A DNA stretch of 64,000 bases from Eutreptiella sp. 'Long Island Sound 2002' (Eukaryota > Euglenozoa > Euglenophyceae > Eutreptiales > Eutreptiaceae): positions 137,670,306 to 137,734,305 of the forward strand of contig OZ038381.1 of NCBI GenBank assembly GCA_964036045.1, read 5' to 3'. The notes below the pieces were generated by a model. It was given only the letters and a program-made list of their open reading frames with translations, was not told the DNA's origin and made no database searches. Below are positions 42,478 to 51,400 of this stretch, in pieces (positions within the stretch are counted from its first letter, which is position 1; each line of letters starts with the position of its first letter). A program made the position numbers and the translations under genes.

Positions 42478-42890
42478 AGTATCACTATGTACCGCATATT
42501 AGATGTCCGGAAGGTAGGAGACATGCGGTAGACCTTTGTGGTCCAAACAAAGTCGGGTTGACCTGCATTAGCAGTGACCCGTAGGACTGGTAATTCCTGC
42601 CATTGTCATAGTGAATGTCACTGTTACCGTCATTGGCATTGTCAGTAGCAATGTTATTGTCAGCTCCCCCATCTATTGGAATGGTATCATGAACGGGGAA
42701 ACCTACTCTAGCAGCGGCGCCCGGGGCGTTAGTACGTTTTTCGGAACAGAAAACCCAGCCCAGAGCTCTTCAGGAGGTGTAGCTCTTCGTTCGCACGGGT
42801 ATAGAGGGTACTTTGGAGAGGTCGTCGTTCGGCACTGTCATTGTCCACTATGCAATGGAAGGGGGGCGGAGACCATCACGTGGTCCCGAC
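42478..42890 (+). repeat. right flanking direct repeat of the Helitron
   Basis: This is the partner of 31636-31975, somewhat longer because of extra CATTGTCA-like insertions near 42600-42690. It merges at about 42840 into the tandem array, whose unit begins with the same GGGGGGCGGAGACC block. Same-direction placement suggests either a tandem Helitron head or a duplicated promoter region. Confidence 0.8.
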
Positions 42891-44104
42891 GCAGTCCGGT
42901 TGACTTCCATTAGCGGAGTCCTGTATGACCATCCCTCCCAATGTCTTAGGGTGTGTAATGGAAGGTGGGCGGAGACCATCCCGTGGTCCCGACGCAGTCC
43001 GGTTGACTTCCATTAGTGGAGTCCTGTATGACCTTCCCTCCCATTGTCTTAGAGTGTGTAACATGGGTCTCCCACGCAGCCAGCAAGGCAGAAAGCAAGC
43101 GTTGGCACGGGTATAGAGGGTGATTTAGGGAGGTTGTCATTTGTCACTGTCATCGTCCACTATGCAATGGAAGGGGGGCGGAGACCATCACGGGGTCCCG
43201 ACGTAGTCCGGTTGACTTCCATTAGCGGAGTCCTGTATGACCACCCCTCCCGATGTCTTAGAGTGTGTAACATGGGTGTCCCACGCAGCAAGCAAGCCAA
43301 AAAGCAAGCGTTGGCACAGGTATAGAGGGTAATTTAGGGAGGTTGTCATTTGTCACTGTCATCGTCCACTATGCAATGGAAGGGGCACCGAGACCATCAC
43401 GTGGTCCCGACGCAGTCCGGTTGACTTCCATTAGCGGAGTCCTGTATGACCATCCCTCCCGATGTCTTAGAGTGTGTAATGGAAGGGGGGCGGAGACCAT
43501 CACGTGGTCCCGACGCAGTCCGGTTGACTTCCATTAGTGGAGTCCTGTATGACCTTCCCTCCTGTTGTCTTAGAGTGTGTAACATGGGTCTCCCACGCAG
43601 CCAGCAAGCCAGAAAGCAAGCGTTGGCACGGGTATAGAGGGTGATTTAGGGAGGTTGTCATTTGTCACTGTCATCGTCCACTATGCAATGGAAGGGGGGC
43701 GGAGACCATCACGGGGTCCCGACGTAGTCCGGTTGACTTCCATTAGCGGAGTCCTGTATGACCACCCCTCCCGATGTCTTAGAGTGTGTAACATGGGTGT
43801 TTCACGCAGCAAGCAAGCCAAAAAGCAAGCGTTGGCACAGGTATAGAGGGTAATTTAGGGAGGTTGTCATTTGTCACTGTCATCGTCCACTATGCAATGG
43901 AAGGGGCACGGAGACCATCACGTGGTCCCGACGCAGTCCGGTTGACTTCCATTAGCGGAGTCCTGTATGACCATCCCTCCCGATGTCTTAGAGTGTGTAA
44001 TGGAAGGGGGGCGGAGACCATCACGTGGTCCCGACGCAGTCTGGTTGACTTCCATTAGTGGAGTCCTGTATGACCTTCCCTCCTGTTGTCTTAGAGTGTG
44101 TAAC
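42840..44104 (+). repeat. higher-order tandem array (103 / 209 / 521 bp)
   Basis: A ~103 bp module (GGAGACCATCACGTGGTCCC, TTGACTTCCATTAGCGG, CTCCCGATGTCTTAGAGTG) alternates with a ~106 bp module that contains ATG and a short frame (MGLPRSQQARKQALARV, stop), GTATAGAGGGTRATTTAGGG and CACTGTCATCGTCCACTATG. Equivalent points fall at 42813, 43134, 43343, 43655 and 43864. Spacings of 209 and 312 therefore add to a 521 bp higher-order unit present about twice. GACCATCACGTGGTC in each module is a short palindrome. Confidence 0.88.
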
Positions 44105-44371
44105 ATGGGTCTCCCACACAGCAAGCAAGCCCAAAGGCAAGCGGAGCAGCAAAAGCGGAGGAACAAAAAGGACCGTGAAGGGTACCGGAAGCGTCCCCGT
44201 GCACGCTCGTCATCCACGCCGGCGGCGAAGCGTCGCTGCTCACGGTCATCATCCGTGACAACTGCAGCGTCGCGCCAAAGTCAGCCTTTTGCATCGCCAT
44301 CACCGTCGCCAGGAGTACACTTCCGGAGTCCCTCCCCTCCCTCCCCGCCCTCACCCAGAGCACCATCACCG
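44105..44371 (+). pseudogene. basic Ser/Arg/Pro-rich reading frame, interrupted by a transposon
   Basis: The last array module carries the same ATG context, but here the frame stays open: MGLPHSKQAQRQAEQQKRRN, then KDREGYRKRPRARSSS and PAAKRRCSRSSS, both nuclear-localisation-like, and a Ser/Pro repeat region. A 66 bp in-frame unit (22 residues, beginning SPSPGVHFRS) appears here. It is cut after 44371 by a 2,053 bp TIR element. The unit resumes at 46425 as a second copy, where TCA has become TGA, and the frame ends. It looks like the first exon of a gene, possibly the next Helitron copy, or a captured host gene. Function unknown. Confidence 0.45.
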
Positions 44372-46424
44372 TTAGTGTTTGGAATGAGAAAAAATATTCT
44401 CGAAAAAAGTGAAACGAAACAAAATAATCGCTCATTTCATAAGAAACGAGAACAAAAAATCGCTCATTTCATGATAAACACCCTGTTTTTCGAGAGAATG
44501 AGAAACTGGCATCCAAATCAATCACACTGTGATGCTTCAGGCTCAACAATCAGCTCCCTCAAGCACTCTTTGTGTTTTTGACAGTATGGTGTTGGGGTAT
44601 TTGCATTCTTGTATTTCCTAGAGGCTTTTGGATGGTTGTTGTTATTGCCTAGAGCTTTTACAAAATGCACAAGGCCCTGGCCTGATACAACATCTGCAGG
44701 AGGTCAAAGGCAGAGGTAAGCGCCGATATTCGCAGATGCATTGCGCCTGTAGGATTTGCGATTATTTGGGTTTCATGTTTTCGATATTTGCTGTGATTGA
44801 TTGTTGTTATGTGTTTGTATGTGTTTATCATTATCGATTACTGTCACTTCAGGGTTTGTTTGTATAGCATGATTTGCTATTATGCGCGCTCTGTTGCATG
44901 GTAGCATCGTCACGTTGAGGTTCTGCGAGTATGAGATTACCATCCAAGGAGTCCGAGTTGTTTGTTCTAGCGCCGTTTGTTCAAGCGTCGCAGCATTAGT
45001 GCTTCTGTGCTTCCAGCGAGATCTTACAGCGAGATGTTAAGAACACGACGTCCAGTCTCACTTCTCTGTTTTCTCTCTTGAAGATGCGTCGACAACAAGC
45101 TGAGAACGCTTCACCGTATTCACTCCGAAGTTGCTGCGACCTGATGTGCCTGGTTTTGTTTTTCGCAGCCACTCTCGTGTTCGTATTCACGTGGTTTTTG
45201 GCGTGTTCGCTCTGCTCTCTTTGACCCCTGTCGCGTAGAACTGTGCTTTGCGAGATCTTCGTGGAAACCTGCAGCTCAAGTACGCGCCATCTGGTTTTGC
45301 CGGTTGTTCGCCGAGGAGTTCTTCAACTCCTACACCTTGAACAGCACTGTCAGCAGCAGGTAGTAGTCTTTGTGCAAGTATTCTTGAGCAGTCTCCTTGA
45401 GCAGCAGCGAGTGGAATAGCAGCTCGACGCGAACGCGGCTTCTTCTTTGTCGCTCGGCGCTCCATCTTCGTGGCGCCAGGCGCTTCAAAGTTTACATGAC
45501 AACTGATGTTCTTTACGCACTTGATGCTGCTGCCTGGAGACCTTCTAAGAACGAAGTTCTGAGACCAAAGTACTGTTGTGAGTGTGTGTCTCTGCGTGCG
45601 TGTGTTCGCGCGTGCTTGTAACAGCTAGTGATTGAATTTACACCTGTGAAAAATAGGTATGGCCCTGAGGCTCCACAGGACTCCGAAGTGTGCCTTTTTG
45701 GCCTGCCTGTGGCACACTGATATGCGCCTTTGCTTCAGTTTTCACAATCTCTGTTGCATGTTCAAGCTCAGGGTTCTGTGCGCTGTTGGGTAACGACATT
45801 TTTCTTTTTTTTTCTCACAGAATGACGTCGACTTATATATATGTGGCTCTGCTAACCCTTTGTGAGAGCCTTTGTTTCTGTTTGTATATTAGTGCCAAAC
45901 GCTGCAGTGTCACTCTTCGAGTGGCTCTTCTTCAGTGTGTGGACTTGTTTAGGAACGCATACAGAGATGTTTCAGCACTTTGGATGCTCTGTGTTTGTTT
46001 GCATGCCTGCTGTTTTTTTTAATTTTTCTGGAAGTTTGAAAACTTCTGTTCAATGCAAAACCAGCAAGAGGTTTCAGCCCAAGCAGGAAAACAATCATTG
46101 GAGATACTGCAGTCTTTTCAAAACCAGCATGGATGTGCTATATAACGAAACCACTTCTAACTTCGTATGGCCGCATTGACCACAATGTGTATTCAACGGG
46201 TACCATTCATCGTAGGAAGTGCACTCATTGCCGCCTGAAGATAACATCAACAATGCCTCGTTGTTTTTTGGTCACATCAACTATGTCAAGACATATCGAA
46301 AAAAATGAAACCAGAAACAAAAATCGCTCATTTCATATGAAACGAAAAAAAAATCGTTCATTAAAACGAGAAAAAAAAATCGCTCATCTCATTTGGGCTA
46401 AAAAAGTCTCATTCCAAACACTAA
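44372..46424. mobile_element. 2,053 bp non-autonomous DNA transposon with 16 bp TIRs
   Basis: The ends are TTAGTGTTTGGAATGA (44372-44387) and its perfect reverse complement (46409-46424). A 6 bp target-site duplication TCACCG flanks it (44366-44371 and 46425-46430). Next to both ends are A-rich stretches with the subterminal motif AAATCGCTCATTTCAT, in the same orientation, several times (about 44415-44470 and 46320-46385). Interior frames (for example 44628-44867, 45397-45621) show no transposase motif. The 6 bp duplication does not point clearly to a superfamily. Confidence 0.8.
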
Positions 46425-46529
46425 TCACCGTCGCCGGGAGTACACTTCCGCAGTCCCTCCCCTTCCTCCCCGCCCTGACCCAGAGCACCATCACCAAGGG
46501 CAGAGGGGCCGGTTGCGCGTCGCGAGTAA
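46425..46529 (+). repeat. second copy of the 66 bp coding repeat and GTAAGT run
   Basis: TCACCGTCGCCGGGAGTACA continues the Ser/Pro-rich unit seen at 44293-44371. One TCA has become TGA (46475-46477 region). The block ends with CGAGTAAGTAAGTAAGTAAG (46520-46539), a perfect donor-like repeat, perhaps a splice donor amplified by slippage. Confidence 0.55.
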
Positions 46530-46539
46530 GTAAGTAAGT

Positions 46540-47640
46540 AAGGGCGGCCGCGTCCGCAGCCTCATCTGACATCTCCTTGTTTGTTTTACATGGTGGCCGC
46601 CTCTGGCGGGAAGGAGTGCTCTCCACCATCAGCTCCCCTGGCGACCCCTGTCTCACCTCACGGCCGAGAACTTCAACCAGGTTCCCTTGGGGCATGACCG
46701 GTGGTAGGCTCCCTTCAGCTGCTGCCCTCACGGTTTCAGCTCCTTCCGGTCACCCTTCAAAGGATCCCCCGGCCTTCCCCCCCTAGCACAGCCTATTGGG
46801 CGCCTGCAGGCGGGTTTCCTGTGGATAGCCCTCGCCTACAGCGGAGCATTTCTCTCTGTCAACCACATTCCACCACTCCCCGTCCCTCACGGGCTGGAGT
46901 ACCCACTCGGCTCCCGGATGCACTTGGTTGTCGTCCATCCACGGCTGGAGGCCAGGGGGCGACCCTTTCCACGTTCCCCCTGGTCCCGCTCACGCGTGAA
47001 CCTACGTGTACTCAGGCCATTGACCCGGGGATCTCAAGGTCAACCCTCACCCCTGCGGACACCTCAGGGCGGTCCCGGAGTTCAAGGCATTTTCCCGACT
47101 TCCCGTGGCCAGGCTCCCCATGGTTGGCCCATGGTTCACCACTCCATGGCGACCGGTTTCCCAATCCCATGGGGCTGTTGCTTGGCGCTTTCGGCCTCCC
47201 TGCCCTTCCCATGTCCCATTCCCCTTTGCCTCGTCCCGGCCCCGTCCCGTTCCCAGCGTCCCTTGGACTCCCTACCCCGTCGGGCCGTTGTGCGGCTCTA
47301 GCCACACGCCCTTCCCCGCCCCGTCCCCTTGTCCCTTCATCCCGTGTTTATACCCCACCGGGTCGCCTGCTACCCTGTGGCGCTGGCCCACTGGGGCCTC
47401 TTCCTTCTGGGGACCGCTTCGTGCGCTTAGCACGGGTCGCCCCCTTCCCGGCCTAATCCCCTGGGCTGTCTTGCGGCCCCATCCCATCCCACATCCCGTG
47501 TTTATACCCCACCAGGCCGCCAGCAACCCTGCGGCGCGGGCCCTCTGGATCCTCATCCATCCGGGGACCGTTTCGTGCGCCTAGCACGGGTCGCTCCCTT
47601 CCCGCCCCCTTCCCCAGTGCCGCGGCCCCGGCCTATTGCG
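46540..47640. other. GC-rich pyrimidine-rich region, no supported gene
   Basis: A 251-codon Pro-rich frame (46701-47456) overlaps other frames equally open. Its openness follows from the low A/T content. The region contains a ~152 bp duplication (47300-47603). No domain was recognised. Confidence 0.4.
47300..47603 (+). repeat. ~152 bp tandem duplication
   Basis: CATCCCGTGTTTATACCCCA occurs at about 47338 and 47491. GGGGACCGYTTCGTGCGCYT and TAGCACGGGTCGC occur at about 47411 and 47563. The two copies are about 85% similar by eye. Confidence 0.7.
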
Positions 47641-48090
47641 TGTTCGGTGTCCTGGGCCCCCTGGCTCCTGTTCACCGGTGTGCTCGCTCCGTGTGTGGTG
47701 TTGCGTGTACGGCGTCCTGGACCTCCTGGCTCCTGTTCACCGCTGTGCACGCCCTGTGTGTGGTGTTGCGTGCACGGTTTCCTGGGCCTCCTGGCTCCTG
47801 CTCACCGGCGTGCACGCTCTGTGTGTGTTGTTGCGGGTGCGGTGTCCTGGGCCGCTTGGTCCCTGTTCACCGGTGTGCACGCTCGCTGTGTGTTGTTGCG
47901 TGCGCGGTGTCCCCGGCCGCTTGGCTCCTGTTCACCGCCGTGCCTGCCTCCCTGCGCTGTGTCGTGTGTACGGTGTCCTGGGCCCTTTGGCTCCTCTTCA
48001 CCGGTGTGCACGCTTCGTGTGCCGTGTTGTATGTGCGGCGTCCTGGGCCTCCTGGCTCCTGTTCACCGGTGCGCGTGCTCGCTGTGTGCT
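47641..48090 (-). repeat. second locus of the ~63 bp minisatellite, inverted
   Basis: About seven units carry GTGTCCTGGGCCNCYTGGCT and CCTGTTCACCGGTGTGC. This is the reverse complement of the unit at 2627-4140. Unit spacing is 60-64 bp. Long frames in all readings are repeat translations. Confidence 0.88.
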
Positions 48091-48254
48091 CCCCGCATGC
48101 TTCCTATCCCCCTCCCTCATCTTCGCTTGTACTAGTGCATGCTCTCCGTGTCTGCCCTCCTGCTTTTTCCTGCCGCCGCCTTCTCGTCCTCGTGGCGCCC
48201 CTGGCGTTTGCAGTCGTGTCTCTGTCCGTGTCAGTCCGCTCTTTCGGCCTCTCC
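48091..48254. other. spacer between minisatellite and octamer satellite
   Basis: This short pyrimidine-rich single-copy DNA lies on the plus strand. No feature was recognised. Confidence 0.4.
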
Positions 48255-48443
48255 GGAGTGGTGGAGTGGTGGAGTGGTGGAGTGGTGGAGTGGTGGAGTG
48301 GTGGAGTGGTGGAGTGGTGGAGTGGTGGAGTGGTGGAGTGGTGGAGTGGTGGAGTGGTGGAGTGGTGGAGTGGTGGAGTGGTGGAGTTGTGGAGTGGTGG
48401 AGTGGTGGAGTGGCGGAGTGGTGGAGTGGTGGAGTGGTGGAGT
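48255..48443 (+). repeat. octamer satellite (GGTGGAGT)n
   Basis: About 23 tandem copies of an 8 bp unit occur, with rare variants (GTTGTGGAGT near 48385, GGCGGAGT near 48412). It passes directly into the related octamer GGGTGAGT at about 48443. The two units differ at two positions. Confidence 0.95.
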
Positions 48444-51400
48444 GGGTGAGTGGGTGAGTGGGTGAGTGGGTGAGTGGGTGAGTGGGTGAGTGGGTGAGTG
48501 GGTGAGTGGGTGAGTGGGTGAGTGGGTGAGTTGGTGAGTGGGTGAGTGGGTGAGTAGGTGAGTGGGTAAGTGGGTGAGTGGGTGAGTGGATGAGTGGGTG
48601 AGTGGGTGAGTGTGTGAGTGGGTGAGTGGCTGAGTGGGTGAGTGGGTGGGTGGGTGAGTGGGTGAGTGGGTGAGTGGGTGAGTGGGTGAGTGGGTGAGTG
48701 GGTGAGTGGATGAGTGGGTGAGGGGGTCAGTGGGTGAGTGGGTGAGTGGGTGAGTTGGTGAGTGGGTGAGTGGGTGGGTGGGTGGGTGGGTGGCTGGGTG
48801 GGTGGGTGAGTGGGTGAGTGGGAGAGTGGGTGAGTGGGTGAGTGTGTGAGTGGGTGAGTGGGTGAGTGGCTGAGTGGGTGAGTGGGTGAGTGGGTGAGTG
48901 GGTGAGTGGGTGAGTGGGTGAGTGGGTGAGTGAATGAGTGGGTGAGTGGGTGAGTGGATGAGTGGGTGAGTGGCTGAGTGGGTGAGTGGGTGAGTGGGTG
49001 AGTGGTTGAGTGGGTGGGTGGGTGGGTGGGTGAGTTGGTGAGTGGGTGAGTGGGTGAGTGGGTGAGTGGGTGAGTGGGTGAGTGGATGAGTGGGTGAGTG
49101 GGTGTGTGGGTGAGTGGGTGAGTGGATGAGTGGGTGAGTGGGTGAGTGGGTGAGTGGGTGAGTGGGTGAGTGGGTGAGTGGGTGAGTGGGTGAGTGGGTG
49201 AGTGGGTGAGTGGGTGAGTGGGTGAGTGGGTGAGTGGGTGAGTGGGTGAGTGGGTGAGTGGGTGAGTGGGTGAGTGGGTGTGTGGGTGTGTGGGTGAGTG
49301 GGTGAGTGGGTCAGTGGGTGAGTGGGTGAGTGGGTGAGTGGGTGAGTGGGTGAGTGGGTGTATGGGTGAGTGAGTGAGTGGGTGAGTGGATGAGTGGGTG
49401 AGTGGGTGAGTGGGTGAGTGCGTGAGTGGGTGAGTGGGCTGAGTGGGTGAGTGGGTGAGTGGTTGAGTGGGTGAGTGGGTGAGTGGGTGAGTGGGTGAGT
49501 GGGTGAGTGGGTGAGTGGGCGAGTGGGTGAGTGGGTGAGTGGGTGAGTGGGTGAGTGGGTGAGTGGGTGACTGGGCGAGTGGGCGAGTGGGTGAGTGGGT
49601 GAGTGGGTGAGTGGGTGAGTGGGTGAGTGGTTGAGTGGGTGAGTGGGTGAGTCGGTGAGTGGGTAAGTGGGTGAGTGGGTGAGTGGGTGAGTGGATGGGT
49701 GGGTGAGTGGGTGAGTGGGTGAGTGGGTGAGTGGGTGACTGGGCGAGTGGGCGAGTGGGTGAGTGGGTGAGTGGGTGAGTGGGTGAGTGGGTGAGTGGGT
49801 GAGTGGGTGAGTGGGTGAGTGGGTGATTGGGTGAGTGGGTGAGTCGGTGAGTGGGTGAGTGGGTGAGTGGGTGAGTGGGTGAGTGGGTGAGTGGGTGAAT
49901 GGGTGAGTGGGTGAGTGGGTGAGTGAGTGAATGGGTGTGTGGGTGAGTGGGTGAGTGGGTGAGTGGGTGAGTGGGTGACCGGGTGAGTGGGTGAGTGGGA
50001 GAGTGGGTGAGTGGGTGAGTGTGTGAGTGGGTGAGTGGGTGAGTGGGTGAGTGGGTGAGTGGGTGAGTGGGTGAGTGGGTGAGTGGGTGAGTGGGTGAGT
50101 GGGTGAGTGGGTGAGTGGGTGAGTGGGTGAGTGGGTGAGTGGGTGAGTGGGTGAGTGGGTGTGTGGGTGAGTGGGTGAGTGGGTGAGTGGGTGATTGGGT
50201 GAGTGGGTGAGTGGGTGAGTGGGTGAGTGGGTGAGTGGGTGAGTGGGTGAGTGGGTGAGTGGGTGAGTGGGTGAGTGGGTGAGTGGGTGAGTGGGTGAGT
50301 GGGTGAGTGGGTGAGTGTGTGAGTGGGTGAGTGGGTGTGTGGGTGAGTGGGTGAGTGGGTGAGTGGGTGAGTGGGTGAGTAGGTGAGTGGGTGAGTGGGT
50401 GAGTGGGTGAGTGGGTGAGTGAGTGAATGGGTGTCTGGGTGAGCGGGTGAGTGGGTGAGTGGGTGAGTGGGTGAGTGGGTGAGTGGGTGAGTGGGTGAGT
50501 GGGTGAGTGGGTGAGTGGGTGAGTGGGTGAGTGGGTGAGTGGGTGAGTGGGTGTGTGGGTGAGTGGGTGAGTGGGTGAGTGGGTGATTGGGTGAGTGGGT
50601 GAGTGGGTGAGTGGGTGAGTGGGTGAGTGGGTGTGTGGGTGAGTGGGTGAGTGGGTGAGTGGGTGAGTGGGTGAGTGGGTGAGTGGGTGATTGGGTGAGT
50701 GGGTGAGTCGGTGAGTGGGTGAATGGGTGAGTGGGTGAGTGGGTGAGTGAGTGAATGGGTGTGTGGGTGAGTGGGTGAGTGGGTGAGTGGGTGAGTGGGT
50801 GACCGGGTGAGTGGGTGAGTGGGAGAGTGGGTGAGTGGGTGAGTGTGTGAGTGGGTGAGTGGGTGAGTGGGTGAGTGGGTGAGTGGGTGAGTGGGTGAGT
50901 GGGTGAGTGGGTGAGTGGGTGAGTGGGTGAGTGGGTGAGTGGGTGAGTGGGTGAGTGGGTGAGTGGGTGAGTGGGTGAGTGGGTGTGTGGGTGAGTGGGT
51001 GAGTGGGTGAGTGGGTGAGTGGGTGAGTGGGTGAGTGGGTGATTGGGTGAGTGGGTGAGTCGGTGAGTGGGTGAGTGGGTGAGTGGGTGAGTGGGTGAGT
51101 GGGTGAGTGGGTGAGTGGGTGAGATGGTGAGTGGGTGAGTGGGTGAGTGGGTGAGTGGGTGAGTGGGTGAGTGGGTGAGTGGGTGAGTGGGTGAGTGGGT
51201 GAGTGGGTGAGTGGGTGAGTGGGTGAGTGGGTGAGTTGGTGAGTGGGTGAGTGGGTGAGTGGGTGAGTGGGTGAGTGGGTGAGTGGGTGAGTGGGTGAGT
51301 GGGGTGAGTGGGTGAGTGGGTGAGTGGGTGAGTGGGTGAGTGGGTGAGTGGGTGTGTGGGTGAGTGGGTGAGTGGGTGAGTGGGTGAGTGGGTGAGTGGG

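Larger units (their letters stand above)
31636..42890 (+). mobile_element. decayed Helitron-type rolling-circle transposon
   Basis: The block is coherent, about 11 kb, and all genes are on the plus strand. In order: Cys-rich ORF, Rep (HUH) domain, PIF1-like helicase, GIY-YIG nuclease, RPA-like protein and USP-like protease. Related ~340-400 bp sequences flank it in the same direction (31636-31975 and 42478-42890). Rep plus helicase in one frame series is diagnostic of Helitrons; RPA and a cysteine protease are known passengers of some Helitron groups. I could not fix the terminal TC and CTRR-hairpin ends. Two C-tract-CTAG stretches at about 42278-42335 are candidates only. Stops, frameshifts and a nested MITE make this copy inactive. 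Confidence 0.85.

Noticed and set aside
42840-44104. CRISPR array
   Set aside because: Modules are about 103-106 bp with no short repeat-spacer alternation, and the context is eukaryotic.
46701-47456. 251-codon Pro-rich plus-strand frame
   Set aside because: GC-rich DNA with competing frames, including a duplicated 152 bp segment. No conserved motif.
47575-48457. Frames of 186 to 273 codons ending in VVEWWSGG repeats
   Set aside because: Translation of the inverted minisatellite and the GGTGGAGT octamer.
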